A DNA stretch of 64,000 nucleotides from Legionella sainthelensi. Lineage in GTDB: Bacteria; Pseudomonadota; Gammaproteobacteria; Legionellales; Legionellaceae. Below the pieces are notes generated by a model. The model made no database searches, was not told the DNA's origin, and saw nothing but the letters and a program-made list of their open reading frames with translations. The position numbers were made by a program, and so were the translations under genes. Numbering within the stretch: the first letter of the stretch is position 1; the number at the start of each line of letters is the position of its first letter. This document shows, piece by piece, positions 11,207-20,006 of this stretch. Where the stretch lies: the NCBI RefSeq assembly GCF_900637685.1, contig NZ_LR134388.1, positions 307,501 to 371,500 on the forward strand, written 5' to 3'.

Positions 11207-12391
11207 TCAACCAACTTTGTTAGTGATAAGTTCTATGCCTTTCTTGTAACTATTGCAAGCAAGAGCTTCCTCTCCAAGTTTTTCATGCAGCTTTCCTTTG
11301 GCCTCGTAGGCTAAAGCGGTAGGCTCTATCTCATTGGATTTTTCAAGGTAATATTTTGCTTTTCCCCAAAGTTGGAGCTTAATGCACAGCTGGCCTAGAC
11401 ATAAATAAAGAGCTGCTGAGTTGGGATTTCTTTTCAATAGGGATTCTGCAAAAGTCAGTTGATGTTCATCGGCAGGCAACATGGCGTAAAGCTCAATCAG
11501 CTGTGAATTAAAGCCCTTACGTAGTGTGTGGCATAATAGATTTTTTGCTGAGGTGAATTCATTATTTTTTAATAGAAAACGCGTATATGCTGCAATAATT
11601 TCGGGATTATGCACCAAAGTTTTGGGGATACTCTGAAAAAAAGAATTTACAGCACTGGATTTATTCTGTTTCGCAAGATCAACAAGTCTTTGCAAATAAG
11701 CATCTTGTTGTATTAGCTCAAACTGTTGTTGATTAATGACTTTATACTTTTTTAGATTTGGCAAAAGGGCGATGAGCTGAGGCCAATCCTTTACTTCTTG
11801 ATAGAGTCGCATCATGAGCATTAACACATAGGAGTGACGTGGTGCTATGGCATGTAAATGCTTTAATGTTGCCAATGCTTGCTCCCATTGATGATTCGAT
11901 AATTGCAATTCTGCTTGGGTTAATTCAACGGCAATTTTGGCTTCGGGCATGGACTGCTGTGCTTCTCGTAAGAAATTATCACGTAATTGATTATCACCCA
12001 TATTTTGAGCTGCTCGTGCCGCGGTTAAATAATTAAGTAAAGGAGTATCTGAATTGGGTAACGCTTGGATTAAATGATTTTTTGCTTTTAGCCAATTACC
12101 TTCGCTATATTCAATTAAGCCTTTTCGAGTAATTGCTTGTGCTTTTTTAAATCGTTTTTTTGCATGCCACCGAGTTAATTTGCTGGGAGTATGAGTAATT
12201 TTCTGGCATATACGTAAAACCAGATAAAGGATCATAAATAAAACAATTAGGGTGAAAATAGCAACCCAAACTGTAGTTTCTATGGTCCAATGGTTTATTG
12301 CAATTAAGACATAACCAGGATCTTTATTAAGTTGAATGCCTAGAATTACTGCGGCCAACAAGATTAAGAAGGCAAAAAAAACACGCATCAT
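11207..12391 (-). CDS. hemY: HemY-like inner-membrane protein of the heme cluster
   Basis: A 394-residue HemY_N/TPR protein. Two membrane segments lie near residues 3-22 and 38-64, followed by a long helical tail with TPR-like repeats (for example around 90-130 and 330-385). This is the proteobacterial HemY of the hemCDXY cluster, unrelated to the Bacillus protoporphyrinogen oxidase of the same name. It overlaps hemX by 4 bases and ends the operon. Its exact function in the heme pathway is not established; a scaffold-like role is a common suggestion. Confidence 0.88.
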   Translation of the reverse strand: MMRVFFAFLILLAAVILGIQLNKDPGYVLIAINHWTIETTVWVAIFTLIVLFMILYLVLRICQKITHTPSKLTRWHAKKRFKKAQAITRKGLIEYSEGNWLKAKNHLIQALPNSDTPLLNYLTAARAAQNMGDNQLRDNFLREAQQSMPEAKIAVELTQAELQLSNHQWEQALATLKHLHAIAPRHSYVLMLMMRLYQEVKDWPQLIALLPNLKKYKVINQQQFELIQQDAYLQRLVDLAKQNKSSAVNSFFQSIPKTLVHNPEIIAAYTRFLLKNNEFTSAKNLLCHTLRKGFNSQLIELYAMLPADEHQLTFAESLLKRNPNSAALYLCLGQLCIKLQLWGKAKYYLEKSNEIEPTALAYEAKGKLHEKLGEEALACNSYKKGIELITNKVG

Positions 12392-13518
12392 GGCTGACTC
12401 CCTCCTTGTTCATTATTCGTGGATGGTGTTGCTGTTTCTTTTTTACTTTCAATCAACTCGTTGAGCATGGGAAGTGCTAAGCTCACGGGAGGCCTTTTTT
12501 GAGTAATACTGATTTGCTGTAATTCGGTTAATTTTTTGATGAGGGAGGCTGTATTTTGTGTGTTTTCATTAAAATTTGTTTTAAGCGTGTTAATTGCTTG
12601 TTTAAGGACAAGCTGATAAACAAACGTGTCATGATTAAGAACAGCCCATTGAGCCTCTTGAAGGTTGAGGCGTAGATTTTCTTTAAGTGCAGCCTCTAGT
12701 AAAGGAGATAAAAGTGGTTTGACCTCTTGATCATGACGACGTATTACCACCAATTTACCTAAAATATTCATGCTTTCTTGTAAATGCGTGCTCCAGGCGG
12801 AGGAGTTATTGGATGATGTTTGTGATTGATCCAATGTGGATTTGCTTTCGTTTTCAGGCAAAGGAATGCTGAGATTATTAATGCTGTTTTGGGCTGCATC
12901 TAATTGACTGAGTAAGCCGGCGACATCTACAGCAGGAATTGCTTGAATCTGTGCTATGTCTTTCGCTATTGCTTGTCTTATCGCAAAGATCTTCGGTTCG
13001 TTAAATTGCTTTAATAACTGATCGGCTTGTTCCAATAGTGCAACTGTTGCATCAGAGCTATTACTCCAATGGGCATTAATTTGCGCTAACTCAAGATAAT
13101 AGCGAGCCTTAAGAAAAAGCCAATCTTGATTTTGATAAAATCTTTGACTCATCGCATTTTGTAATTGTTTGCTTAGTGCATCAAACTGTGTTTGGAACTG
13201 GGTTTGAATTTCTTCAGTATTTTTTGTTTTTGCATCAGTTATTTCTTGAATTTTATTTTGTTTTTGTTCTAATTGTTTTAATTCTTCAGAAAGATTAGTG
13301 CTTGTATTAGTCCATTGATTCTGCAATTGGTTATTTAAAAAAAGCGTATATGTCGCAAGAGCTAAAGCTCCTAAGGCAATGATGATTGCTACAGCAAGTA
13401 TGATGAAATTTTTTTTCGAAGCAAAAGTATTATTGTTGGGAGACTTTGGCTGTTTATTTTGTTCCATACTGGATGTTTTTTTTATTTTTTGCATCTGTTC
13501 TTCATTGCTACTGGCCAT
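12388..13518 (-). CDS. hemX: HemX-family membrane protein
   Basis: A 376-residue HemX/DUF513 protein: a cytosolic N-terminus rich in Lys, Gln and Ser, one membrane span near residues 38-58, then a coiled-coil region rich in Gln and Asn and a helical periplasmic domain. Older databases label the family uroporphyrinogen III methyltransferase, but no methyltransferase motif is visible. It starts 2 bases after hemD and overlaps hemY by 4, so the four genes form one transcript. Confidence 0.88.
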   Translation of the reverse strand: MASSNEEQMQKIKKTSSMEQNKQPKSPNNNTFASKKNFIILAVAIIIALGALALATYTLFLNNQLQNQWTNTSTNLSEELKQLEQKQNKIQEITDAKTKNTEEIQTQFQTQFDALSKQLQNAMSQRFYQNQDWLFLKARYYLELAQINAHWSNSSDATVALLEQADQLLKQFNEPKIFAIRQAIAKDIAQIQAIPAVDVAGLLSQLDAAQNSINNLSIPLPENESKSTLDQSQTSSNNSSAWSTHLQESMNILGKLVVIRRHDQEVKPLLSPLLEAALKENLRLNLQEAQWAVLNHDTFVYQLVLKQAINTLKTNFNENTQNTASLIKKLTELQQISITQKRPPVSLALPMLNELIESKKETATPSTNNEQGGSQP

Positions 13519-13520
13519 AG

Positions 13521-14279
13521 TTAATCCTTGTTTACGTAGTCAAGCAGTGTATTTAGCACCTGATTAGGGTGACTTATATTAATCTTATGTATTCCTAATG
13601 AAGAGGCAATTTGAGCGATACGCTCACTAATAACTAGCCATGTTTTATTTTTTAGCCAATCGTGGGCCTCTTTATTAAATAGTTTAAAAAGGTTAAGCAG
13701 AGACTGTTCGCTTGTTAACAGTATAATGTCCACTAAGTCATCACGCCATATCGATTGAACGAATATAGGGCTTAGTCTTGGCATAACTCTTTGATATACC
13801 TTTAGAATAACTAGATTTGCTCCTTTTTGCATCAGTTGTTCTTCAATAAGTGTTCTGCCTTCGCTTCCTTTAAATAGTAGCACGTTTTGCTTTTCAAGGT
13901 GTTGCAACGTCTCTAATGATAATAAATGTTCACTATTAGGAAATTCGGGGATAGCACTCACTAGGATGTTAAATTGTTGCAGCGAAGCTGCGGTTCCCTG
14001 GCCAATGGCGATTACCTGGATTGAAGTAGGCCAGTTTATTTCCATTTGTTTTAATTGAGTAAAACAATAATGAACCGCATTTGCGCTAATAAAAATAGCA
14101 TGAGTCACGTTGTTTAAGTCTGGTAGCAAATAAACCCAGTCTCGATTTGATGCTTGAATTTCTAAGGCAGGGAGCTCAATAACTATACCTCCTGAAGCAC
14201 GGATACTTTGGGTGAGCTTATGTGCTTGCGCTTGAGGCCGAGTATTTAAAATGCGCAAACCCTTTAGCGATCGCTTCAT
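13521..14279 (-). CDS. hemD: Uroporphyrinogen-III synthase
   Basis: A 252-residue HemD-family protein that closes hydroxymethylbilane with inversion of ring D. The family is weakly conserved; here it is recognised by the N-terminal ILNTRP block, FISANAV near residue 65, the IAIGQGT segment near 90, the LLTSEQS block near 190, and position directly behind hemC. It overlaps hemC by 4 bases (ATGA). Size is normal. Confidence 0.92.
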   Translation of the reverse strand: MKRSLKGLRILNTRPQAQAHKLTQSIRASGGIVIELPALEIQASNRDWVYLLPDLNNVTHAIFISANAVHYCFTQLKQMEINWPTSIQVIAIGQGTAASLQQFNILVSAIPEFPNSEHLLSLETLQHLEKQNVLLFKGSEGRTLIEEQLMQKGANLVILKVYQRVMPRLSPIFVQSIWRDDLVDIILLTSEQSLLNLFKLFNKEAHDWLKNKTWLVISERIAQIASSLGIHKINISHPNQVLNTLLDYVNKD

Positions 14280-15205
14280 TGTGTAACCGATGCAAGAAGA
14301 CGGGCTGCTCCTTGTGCCATTAAGGATTGGGAACAGCGAGCAGCCATATTTGCTGCCTGTTCTAAAGATCCCATTTGGGTGTCTGCGATAGTTTTAGAGC
14401 CATCAATTGTTAGAATTTTTGCTTGCAGCAAAAGTTGATTCTTTTCAATAGGCGTGCAGAAAACTGCTAATGGAATATGACAATTTCCTCCTAACTGGGC
14501 ATTAACTTGACGTTCTGTGTGTACACAAAGCGATGAGATAGGATCATTTAATTCAGCAACAAGCGCCAGGGTTTCCTGATCATCTGCTCTGCATTCGATG
14601 GCTAAGGCCCCCTGCCCACATGCAGGTAACATAATTTCTGGGGATAATTGCTCTGTAATCACATGAGTGAACCCCATGCGCTCAAGACCAGAAGCAGCAA
14701 GGATGATCGCTTGATATTCTCCAGACCGAAGCTTTTCGAGTCGTGTGTTGATATTGCCTCGCAAAGGTTTCACACCTAAATCAGACCTATAAGCTAATAG
14801 TTGTGATTGCCTTCTAAGGCTTGCTGTACCAATGATGGCGCGCTCAGGTAGTGTCTGTAGGCTGGTGAAATGATGGCTGACAAGGGCATCAAAAGGGTTA
14901 TCTCTTTTGCAAATTGCAGCCAGACACAACCCGTGGGGAAATTCTGCAGGCATGTCTTTTGATGAATGTACGGCAAAATCTGCTCTTTGATCCAGTAATG
15001 CTTCTTCTAATTCTTTGACAAATAAGCCTTTTCCTCCAACAGCCAAAAGCTTATCTTTGAGAAATTTATCTCCAGATGTGGTCATAGGCAATAATTCAAT
15101 ATTGAGTTTTGGCCATTTGTTTAATAAAAGTTGTCGTACATAATTTGCTTGCCATAAAGCGAGTGGGCTTTGACGTGTCGCTATACGTATTATTCTTGAA
15201 TTCAT
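14276..15205 (-). CDS. hemC: Porphobilinogen deaminase (hydroxymethylbilane synthase)
   Basis: A 309-residue enzyme joining four porphobilinogen units. Visible are IRIATRQSPLALWQA at the N-terminus, the MTTSGD loop (41-46), the SSKDMP block (81-86), the double Arg of SLRRQSQ (129-135), and Cys242 in LGGNCHIP, which holds the dipyrromethane cofactor. First gene of hemC-hemD-hemX-hemY on the minus strand. Confidence 0.97.
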   Translation of the reverse strand: MNSRIIRIATRQSPLALWQANYVRQLLLNKWPKLNIELLPMTTSGDKFLKDKLLAVGGKGLFVKELEEALLDQRADFAVHSSKDMPAEFPHGLCLAAICKRDNPFDALVSHHFTSLQTLPERAIIGTASLRRQSQLLAYRSDLGVKPLRGNINTRLEKLRSGEYQAIILAASGLERMGFTHVITEQLSPEIMLPACGQGALAIECRADDQETLALVAELNDPISSLCVHTERQVNAQLGGNCHIPLAVFCTPIEKNQLLLQAKILTIDGSKTIADTQMGSLEQAANMAARCSQSLMAQGAARLLASVTQ

Positions 15206-15246
15206 TTTAATACTGCATTCAGGTCGAATGCAGTATCATACTCTTT

Positions 15247-15822
15247 TCATGATAAGGATGCACGTACTCCAAGGGCTATAAAAATATAGGTCCAGCCGTT
15301 AATTATCATATCAATAGCAATAAACATTCCTATAACCCAGAGACCACTAATTGGCCATTGAATGAGGATTAATAGCCCAAGGATAATGGCTGTAATCCCT
15401 GCGAACAACAACCAACCCCATCCTTGCGTGCTTTTTAACGAGAGTGCTAAAACGATTCGTGTGATGCCAATAATAATAAGGACTATGGCTAATAAGGCGG
15501 TAATGAGCGTGGAGGCTAAAAAAGGATCATAAAAAACAATCACTGCACCAATTAGGTATAAAAATGCGATTATTGCTTGCCAGAAGATTCCCTGCCAATC
15601 TTGGTGTTTAAAAATATCTATAAAGTGAGATAATGCAGAAACAATTAACAGTGCGGCAAAAAAATACATACTTACAAGGGTTAAACCAATCACCATACTT
15701 AACCCAATAAAACCTAGAAAAACAAGCAATATACCTAATCCTAGGAGCCAACCCCAGTTATGCCTGAGGGTATTTGGCATGTTCATACCATTTTTTGTCA
15801 TGTCCATTTCCTTTTGTATCAT
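15247..15822 (-). CDS. HdeD/DUF308 family membrane protein
   Basis: A 191-residue protein with six hydrophobic spans in three helical hairpins, the pattern of the HdeD (DUF308) family linked to acid resistance in Escherichia coli. It may start at 15822 or at the internal Met (residue 7 or 13); the first ATG is shown. It lies downstream of hemC on the same strand with a 41-base gap in front of hemC, so it could be the first gene of the transcript or separate. The biochemical role is unknown. Confidence 0.85.
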   Translation of the reverse strand: MIQKEMDMTKNGMNMPNTLRHNWGWLLGLGILLVFLGFIGLSMVIGLTLVSMYFFAALLIVSALSHFIDIFKHQDWQGIFWQAIIAFLYLIGAVIVFYDPFLASTLITALLAIVLIIIGITRIVLALSLKSTQGWGWLLFAGITAIILGLLILIQWPISGLWVIGMFIAIDMIINGWTYIFIALGVRASLS

Positions 15823-16087
15823 CCATTAATAATCAATAATCCCCATAGAAATATAACCTACATTTCGAAGGGTTGTCGAATTTTTAAGAGTAATCAATTG
15901 CTGCAAGTGTCGCTGATGACATAAATTTCATCTTATTGAAAAAAATTTTCGAATTATCCTCGTAAAAATAGTTTATCTGCTCATTGATCTAATTAAAATC
16001 CATAAGTACAATATTTTCGCTTTTTGAAAGATAAAAGTCATTTGTTGTCATTAATTGTATAGTTATAAACTCTATAGAGAAATCAAT

Positions 16088-17524
16088 ATGCCAAAAATTT
16101 TAGATGGTCATGTGTATCAAGAGATGGAAAATGAGCTTAATAATTTTTTCGATCAAATATATAAACATAATAAAAAAGACAGAACTGAAATCACATCACA
16201 AGTTCAGCAGTTTTTAGACAATTTAAGTGAATCCATTAGGGATCATTCACGCTTGTTATTTACAAAAATTTCTCCAGAAGAAATTATTTATCACAAAGAA
16301 AATAAGCCTGGGGATTCACGGAAAAAATTCCAAAATCTCGATAAGATGACCCATTATTTTAACAATCTCTCCGCCCTGATTAATTTCTCGGTCATGCAGC
16401 AAGAAGATCCTACGCTACGGGTTTTTTATTATGACATGTACATTCAATTAATGAATTTTTGCTATCTTAAAGGCGATTTATTTGATGCTGGTGCGATTTA
16501 TACCGGGTTGATAGCTAATAATCTTCCCAGTTCCATTGATCAGAAAAAATTAAGCTCTGAGAGCCGCTTGATTTGGGACGCACGTGAAGTGGAATTGACT
16601 CGACTGTTCAATTTATCAACTACTTATAAAGCACACATGGATTTAAAAGAAAAATTAAAAACCCCTTTGATTCCAGTATTATCATCAATTCTTCCTGTTC
16701 AAATATACACTAAAGATGCTTACGATAATTCAGTCAGTGAGCATAATAGAATTCAGGATGGTTTGCGTCAGTTGGATTTGGAACATAATAAGATGCTGAA
16801 TCGTATGCAATCAGAATCTTTTTCCTGGTCAAAACCTTATTATGATTATATGAAAAAGGTCTATCTCCCACAAAGTATATCGGAGTACACCAAGCTTGTA
16901 AGAGAATACGAAGAACTGATAGTTGATCATGGCGGCCCTATTGCCAAGCAGTTTCATCAAGATAAAAACTCAAAACCTTTAGTGAATTTTGTCGAGTCGA
17001 CATTATTAGAAAATCAATTGGTTCTGAAGTTATCTCCTTTCCAAAATCAGAGAATTGTCGATATGCTTTCAGAAATTGATGTCGTAAAAAGTGAGTGTTT
17101 AGATTTACTCCAGTTTGATGAGCTCTCCTGGAAGATGAGAGAAATGAATTGCACCTTGGTAAAAGCAAAATCCATTGGAGAATATACGACCAAAATTTTT
17201 GCTGGTCTTGATACGCCACACATTGAAGAAAACGTGAATGAAAATCCACTGTCAGTTGGTTCGGAAGAACTACGCCCAGAAGATCTCTACCAGCCTTATC
17301 CTCATACCGGTCTGAAATTAATGCTTGAGCTTGAACGAGCTATAACAGAACACAAACCAACTATTGGCTTACCAGGTTCTGTTAATTGTGGCTTTTTTAG
17401 CAGAGCCAAAAGAGGAGATAAGAATGTGAATTTGGAAACAATGGATCTGAAGATTATGGATGTTGATGATGTAGACCATGGTGAAATCGATTTACGCGAT
17501 CACACTATTATGGTTCTGGTTTAG
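16088..17524 (+). CDS. RasGEF-domain-like protein, candidate Dot/Icm effector
   Basis: A 478-residue protein without signal peptide or membrane span. Residues roughly 80-230 resemble the catalytic CDC25 (RasGEF) domain of eukaryotic Ras exchange factors: a helix like FNNLSALINFSVM, then RVFYYDMYIQLMNFCYLKGD, an FDAGAIYTGL helix, and TPLIPVLSSILPVQIYTKD, which parallels the usual iPylG-x-yLtDL region. The C-terminal part is unassigned. A RasGEF effector (LegG2) is known in Legionella, but this need not be its ortholog. The ATG at 16088 is preferred over an upstream TTG frame at 16055. It is a single-gene unit followed by a strong terminator. Confidence 0.72.
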   Translation: MPKILDGHVYQEMENELNNFFDQIYKHNKKDRTEITSQVQQFLDNLSESIRDHSRLLFTKISPEEIIYHKENKPGDSRKKFQNLDKMTHYFNNLSALINFSVMQQEDPTLRVFYYDMYIQLMNFCYLKGDLFDAGAIYTGLIANNLPSSIDQKKLSSESRLIWDAREVELTRLFNLSTTYKAHMDLKEKLKTPLIPVLSSILPVQIYTKDAYDNSVSEHNRIQDGLRQLDLEHNKMLNRMQSESFSWSKPYYDYMKKVYLPQSISEYTKLVREYEELIVDHGGPIAKQFHQDKNSKPLVNFVESTLLENQLVLKLSPFQNQRIVDMLSEIDVVKSECLDLLQFDELSWKMREMNCTLVKAKSIGEYTTKIFAGLDTPHIEENVNENPLSVGSEELRPEDLYQPYPHTGLKLMLELERAITEHKPTIGLPGSVNCGFFSRAKRGDKNVNLETMDLKIMDVDDVDHGEIDLRDHTIMVLV

Positions 17525-17533
17525 GTCAGGCGC

Positions 17534-17578
17534 ATTCGGCATAAATACATTTCATGCATTTATGCCGAATGATTTTTT
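17534..17578 (+). terminator. Strong intrinsic terminator after the RasGEF-like gene
   Basis: A perfect 13-bp stem (ATTCGGCATAAAT / ATTTATGCCGAAT) with an 11-base loop, then GATTTTTT. It begins 10 bases after the stop codon at 17524. Confidence 0.88.
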
Positions 17579-17659
17579 CTATTCTTTTAATTTCATTGGC
17601 TGGAAAAAAAAATCACTTCTCTGTATTATCATTGCTTATTATCATGATGGTGTAGGGGC

Positions 17660-18058
17660 ATGAGGTTACGATTTTTGATTTCATTGTATTGTTTTTCATT
17701 GATGTTGTATGCTAGTAATGAAACGCAGCAACAGGAAATTCAATTAAGAATTCAACCTATAGGCCAAGTATCTGTACAAAATGAAGTCAAATCAAAAAAT
17801 AAAACTACGCGGGATGAAGAACCTGGACAAGAAATATATGAACGATACTGCGTTGTCTGTCATAAGGATGGCCTGGCGGGAGCACCTAGATTTAGAAATG
17901 AACAAGATTGGAAGCCCAGATTGACAGGGAGAACGTTGGATGACTTAGTTGCATCTTCACTTAAAGGTTTAAATGCTATGCCAGCAAAAGGCACTTGTAT
18001 TAAATGTAATGAAGATGATCTTAAAGCTGCCATATCCTATATGTTGCCAAAATCATGA
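17660..18058 (+). CDS. Cytochrome c5-like c-type cytochrome
   Basis: A 132-residue exported monohaem cytochrome. There is a signal peptide over residues 1-18, then a charged linker, the haem motif CVVCH (Cys64, Cys67, His68), a likely axial Met107 in LNAMPAKG, and a second Cys pair CIKC (113-116) typical of the c5 family. It overlaps dsbB by 4 bases (ATGA), so it is co-translated with a periplasmic disulfide enzyme. Probably a periplasmic electron carrier; the partner is unknown. Confidence 0.9.
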   Translation: MRLRFLISLYCFSLMLYASNETQQQEIQLRIQPIGQVSVQNEVKSKNKTTRDEEPGQEIYERYCVVCHKDGLAGAPRFRNEQDWKPRLTGRTLDDLVASSLKGLNAMPAKGTCIKCNEDDLKAAISYMLPKS

Positions 18059-18561
18059 GAAAAAATACTTATCGCAAATTTCAAACATTCAATGCAGCAT
18101 TGACCGCATTTGTACTATTCGCCTCTTTCTATTTTGAATATGTTGTTGGATTGATGCCTTGTCCATTATGCATGATGCAGCGTATTTGTGTTTTTTTATT
18201 ATTGGCGATTCTGGGCGTAAGTTTTTACACGTTAAAAAAGGCTCATATTATTTGTGTCTTGCAAATCATCATCGCATGTGCGGGCTTATATTTTTCGTTA
18301 CGCCAATTATGGCTGCAGTCTTTACCGGTGGGAAAGGCACCTGCGTGTATGCCGGGCTTAGATGTTTTAATTCGTTATTTTCCTTGGCAGACAGTGGTTA
18401 AAACTCTGTTTTTAGGAACAGGTGACTGTGCTGAGGTCAATTGGCGGTTGTTAGGAATTTCAATGCCTGGTTGGAGTGCACTGTATTTTGTATTTATAGC
18501 ATTGATGGGATGCTTTTTGTTTTGGCATACACGAAAAAGCGCTCTCCATGAAAATTTCTAA
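18055..18561 (+). CDS. dsbB: Disulfide bond formation protein B
   Basis: A 168-residue inner-membrane quinone reductase that reoxidises DsbA. Four spans are visible, the first redox pair is Cys36-Cys39 in CPLCMMQR, and the second pair is Cys98 and Cys125 in the following periplasmic loop. Length and spacing match DsbB. Its start overlaps the cytochrome c5 stop. Legionella uses disulfide oxidation for many exported proteins, including Dot/Icm parts; that link is general knowledge. Confidence 0.95.
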   Translation: MRKNTYRKFQTFNAALTAFVLFASFYFEYVVGLMPCPLCMMQRICVFLLLAILGVSFYTLKKAHIICVLQIIIACAGLYFSLRQLWLQSLPVGKAPACMPGLDVLIRYFPWQTVVKTLFLGTGDCAEVNWRLLGISMPGWSALYFVFIALMGCFLFWHTRKSALHENF

Positions 18562-18684
18562 GCTATAAGGTATTTATCACGAGTAATTTTTTATTGGGTT
18601 TTGCAACGTTACTTGATGTCGAGCATTAAGCTTCTTCAGGCAAACACGTTAAATGAATGTGCTCGTGCTTTTACAAGACAAGCA

Positions 18685-19776
18685 CTAAATTGTTTTTGAA
18701 GTATTAAACTGCAAATTTTGACTCGTGCAATCTGCAAGATGTTCCTGCTGCCCGAGTAACGTGTGCGATAGATAAGGTACCACTTGATTTTTTTCAGAAT
18801 GAGAAAATCGCAGCATTTGATTTTTGAAATGTGAAATACGAGCAGCAGATTCCTCCGACTGAGGAAGTGTTAGGGTTTGCAATAATTCCAATAATATATG
18901 TCGTGGTTGATGGCAGACAATCAACATATCACAACCTGCATTAAGCGCTTCTTCAGCCCGTGTCATTAAATTACCTATATCTGCGCCTGTCATACTCAAG
19001 CAGTCGCTTAAAATCAAACCAGTAAATCCTAGGTCATGGCGTAAAATTTCTTGCAACCAAATTGATGAAAAGCCAGCTGGTTTATTGGCATCTACCGCCT
19101 TATATGTCACATGAGCTGGCATGATCGCGCTTAAGCGCTCTCTTTTTATTAATTCAATAAAAGGTTTTAAATCCTTAATTTTCAATTCATCAAAAGTTGT
19201 AAGAGAGACTGGCATGGTGGTATGTGAGTCGGAACTGATCCTCCCATGTCCTGGAAAGTGCTTGCCTACAGCAGGCATTCCTACATTATTCATTCCCTCA
19301 ATAAACGCGTTTGCTAGGGCTACAACTGCATCAGGATCCTGATGAAACGCGCGATCTAAGCGTGCAACAATAGGACTTATGTCGTGTAAATCAAGAACGG
19401 GTGCTAGGCTTAAATCAACACCACAAGTCAATAAGTCCTTGGCCATGAGCTCCCCATACTGTTTTGCAAGTTTAATCCCTGCTTCTGGAGATAGGTCATA
19501 TACATCACCATACACACGAGCGGCGGGTAAAGAGCGAAATCCGTGGCGTAAAAATCGCTGGATAAATCCACCTTCATGATCGGTAGCAATAAAAATATGT
19601 GGATTAATTGCGTGAATTTCCGAAGTGAGTTTTTCTAATTGCTCTGGATTAGCGAAGTTACGGGTGAAAAGAATGACTGCTCCCACATTAGGGTGTTTCA
19701 AAATTTTTCGTTCAATATCAGAAAGCTCAGTGCCTTCAAGATCAATCATAAATAAATTAGAGTTTGAGCCGGGCAT
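18685..19776 (-). CDS. nagZ: Beta-N-acetylhexosaminidase (peptidoglycan recycling)
   Basis: A 363-residue GH3 enzyme that removes GlcNAc from anhydro-muropeptides in the cytosol. The family signature KHFPGHG lies at residues 172-178 with the SDSH loop behind it, and the likely nucleophile is Asp258 in LILSDCLSMTGA. There is no signal peptide, as expected for NagZ. The start at 19776 is supported by AAGGA about 7 bases upstream. A short frame overlaps the first 31 bases. Confidence 0.95.
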   Translation of the reverse strand: MPGSNSNLFMIDLEGTELSDIERKILKHPNVGAVILFTRNFANPEQLEKLTSEIHAINPHIFIATDHEGGFIQRFLRHGFRSLPAARVYGDVYDLSPEAGIKLAKQYGELMAKDLLTCGVDLSLAPVLDLHDISPIVARLDRAFHQDPDAVVALANAFIEGMNNVGMPAVGKHFPGHGRISSDSHTTMPVSLTTFDELKIKDLKPFIELIKRERLSAIMPAHVTYKAVDANKPAGFSSIWLQEILRHDLGFTGLILSDCLSMTGADIGNLMTRAEEALNAGCDMLIVCHQPRHILLELLQTLTLPQSEESAARISHFKNQMLRFSHSEKNQVVPYLSHTLLGQQEHLADCTSQNLQFNTSKTI

Positions 19777-19949
19777 ATTGGAATCCTTATTAGAATTTGG
19801 GTAACTTCATCACTGTAGCCTGTATCTAAGCAGATTTTTTCTATGCTTTGAAGCTGTGGTGAATGGTTACAAATGTAGATGAATAAGGCCGTGCTTTCAT
19901 CAATTTTGCGCATGATATCATAAATTGCATAATTTTTAATATGCCTCAC
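19746..19949 (-). CDS. Possible small protein upstream of nagZ
   Basis: A 67-codon frame opening with GTG (or ATG at 19913, 55 codons) and overlapping the nagZ start by 31 bases. The predicted protein is mostly helical, with Cys residues and a DTGYSDE segment, and no family is recognised. No convincing ribosome site is seen for either start. It fills the gap between nagZ and the tgt promoter, so it could be a real small gene or a chance frame. Confidence 0.3.
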   Translation of the reverse strand: MRHIKNYAIYDIMRKIDESTALFIYICNHSPQLQSIEKICLDTGYSDEVTQILIRIPICPAQTLIYL

Positions 19950-20006
19950 GCTGGTAATCTAAGTTTGACTTAGATATGATCGCATATTTTGAGTTATTTT
20001 TATCAA

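Noticed and set aside
11010..11210. 66-codon minus-strand frame before hemY
   Set aside because: It is antisense to the V/A ATPase relic and has no recognisable product.
17478..17663. 61-codon frame between the RasGEF-like and cytochrome genes
   Set aside because: It spans the strong terminator stem and overlaps both neighbours; no ribosome site.
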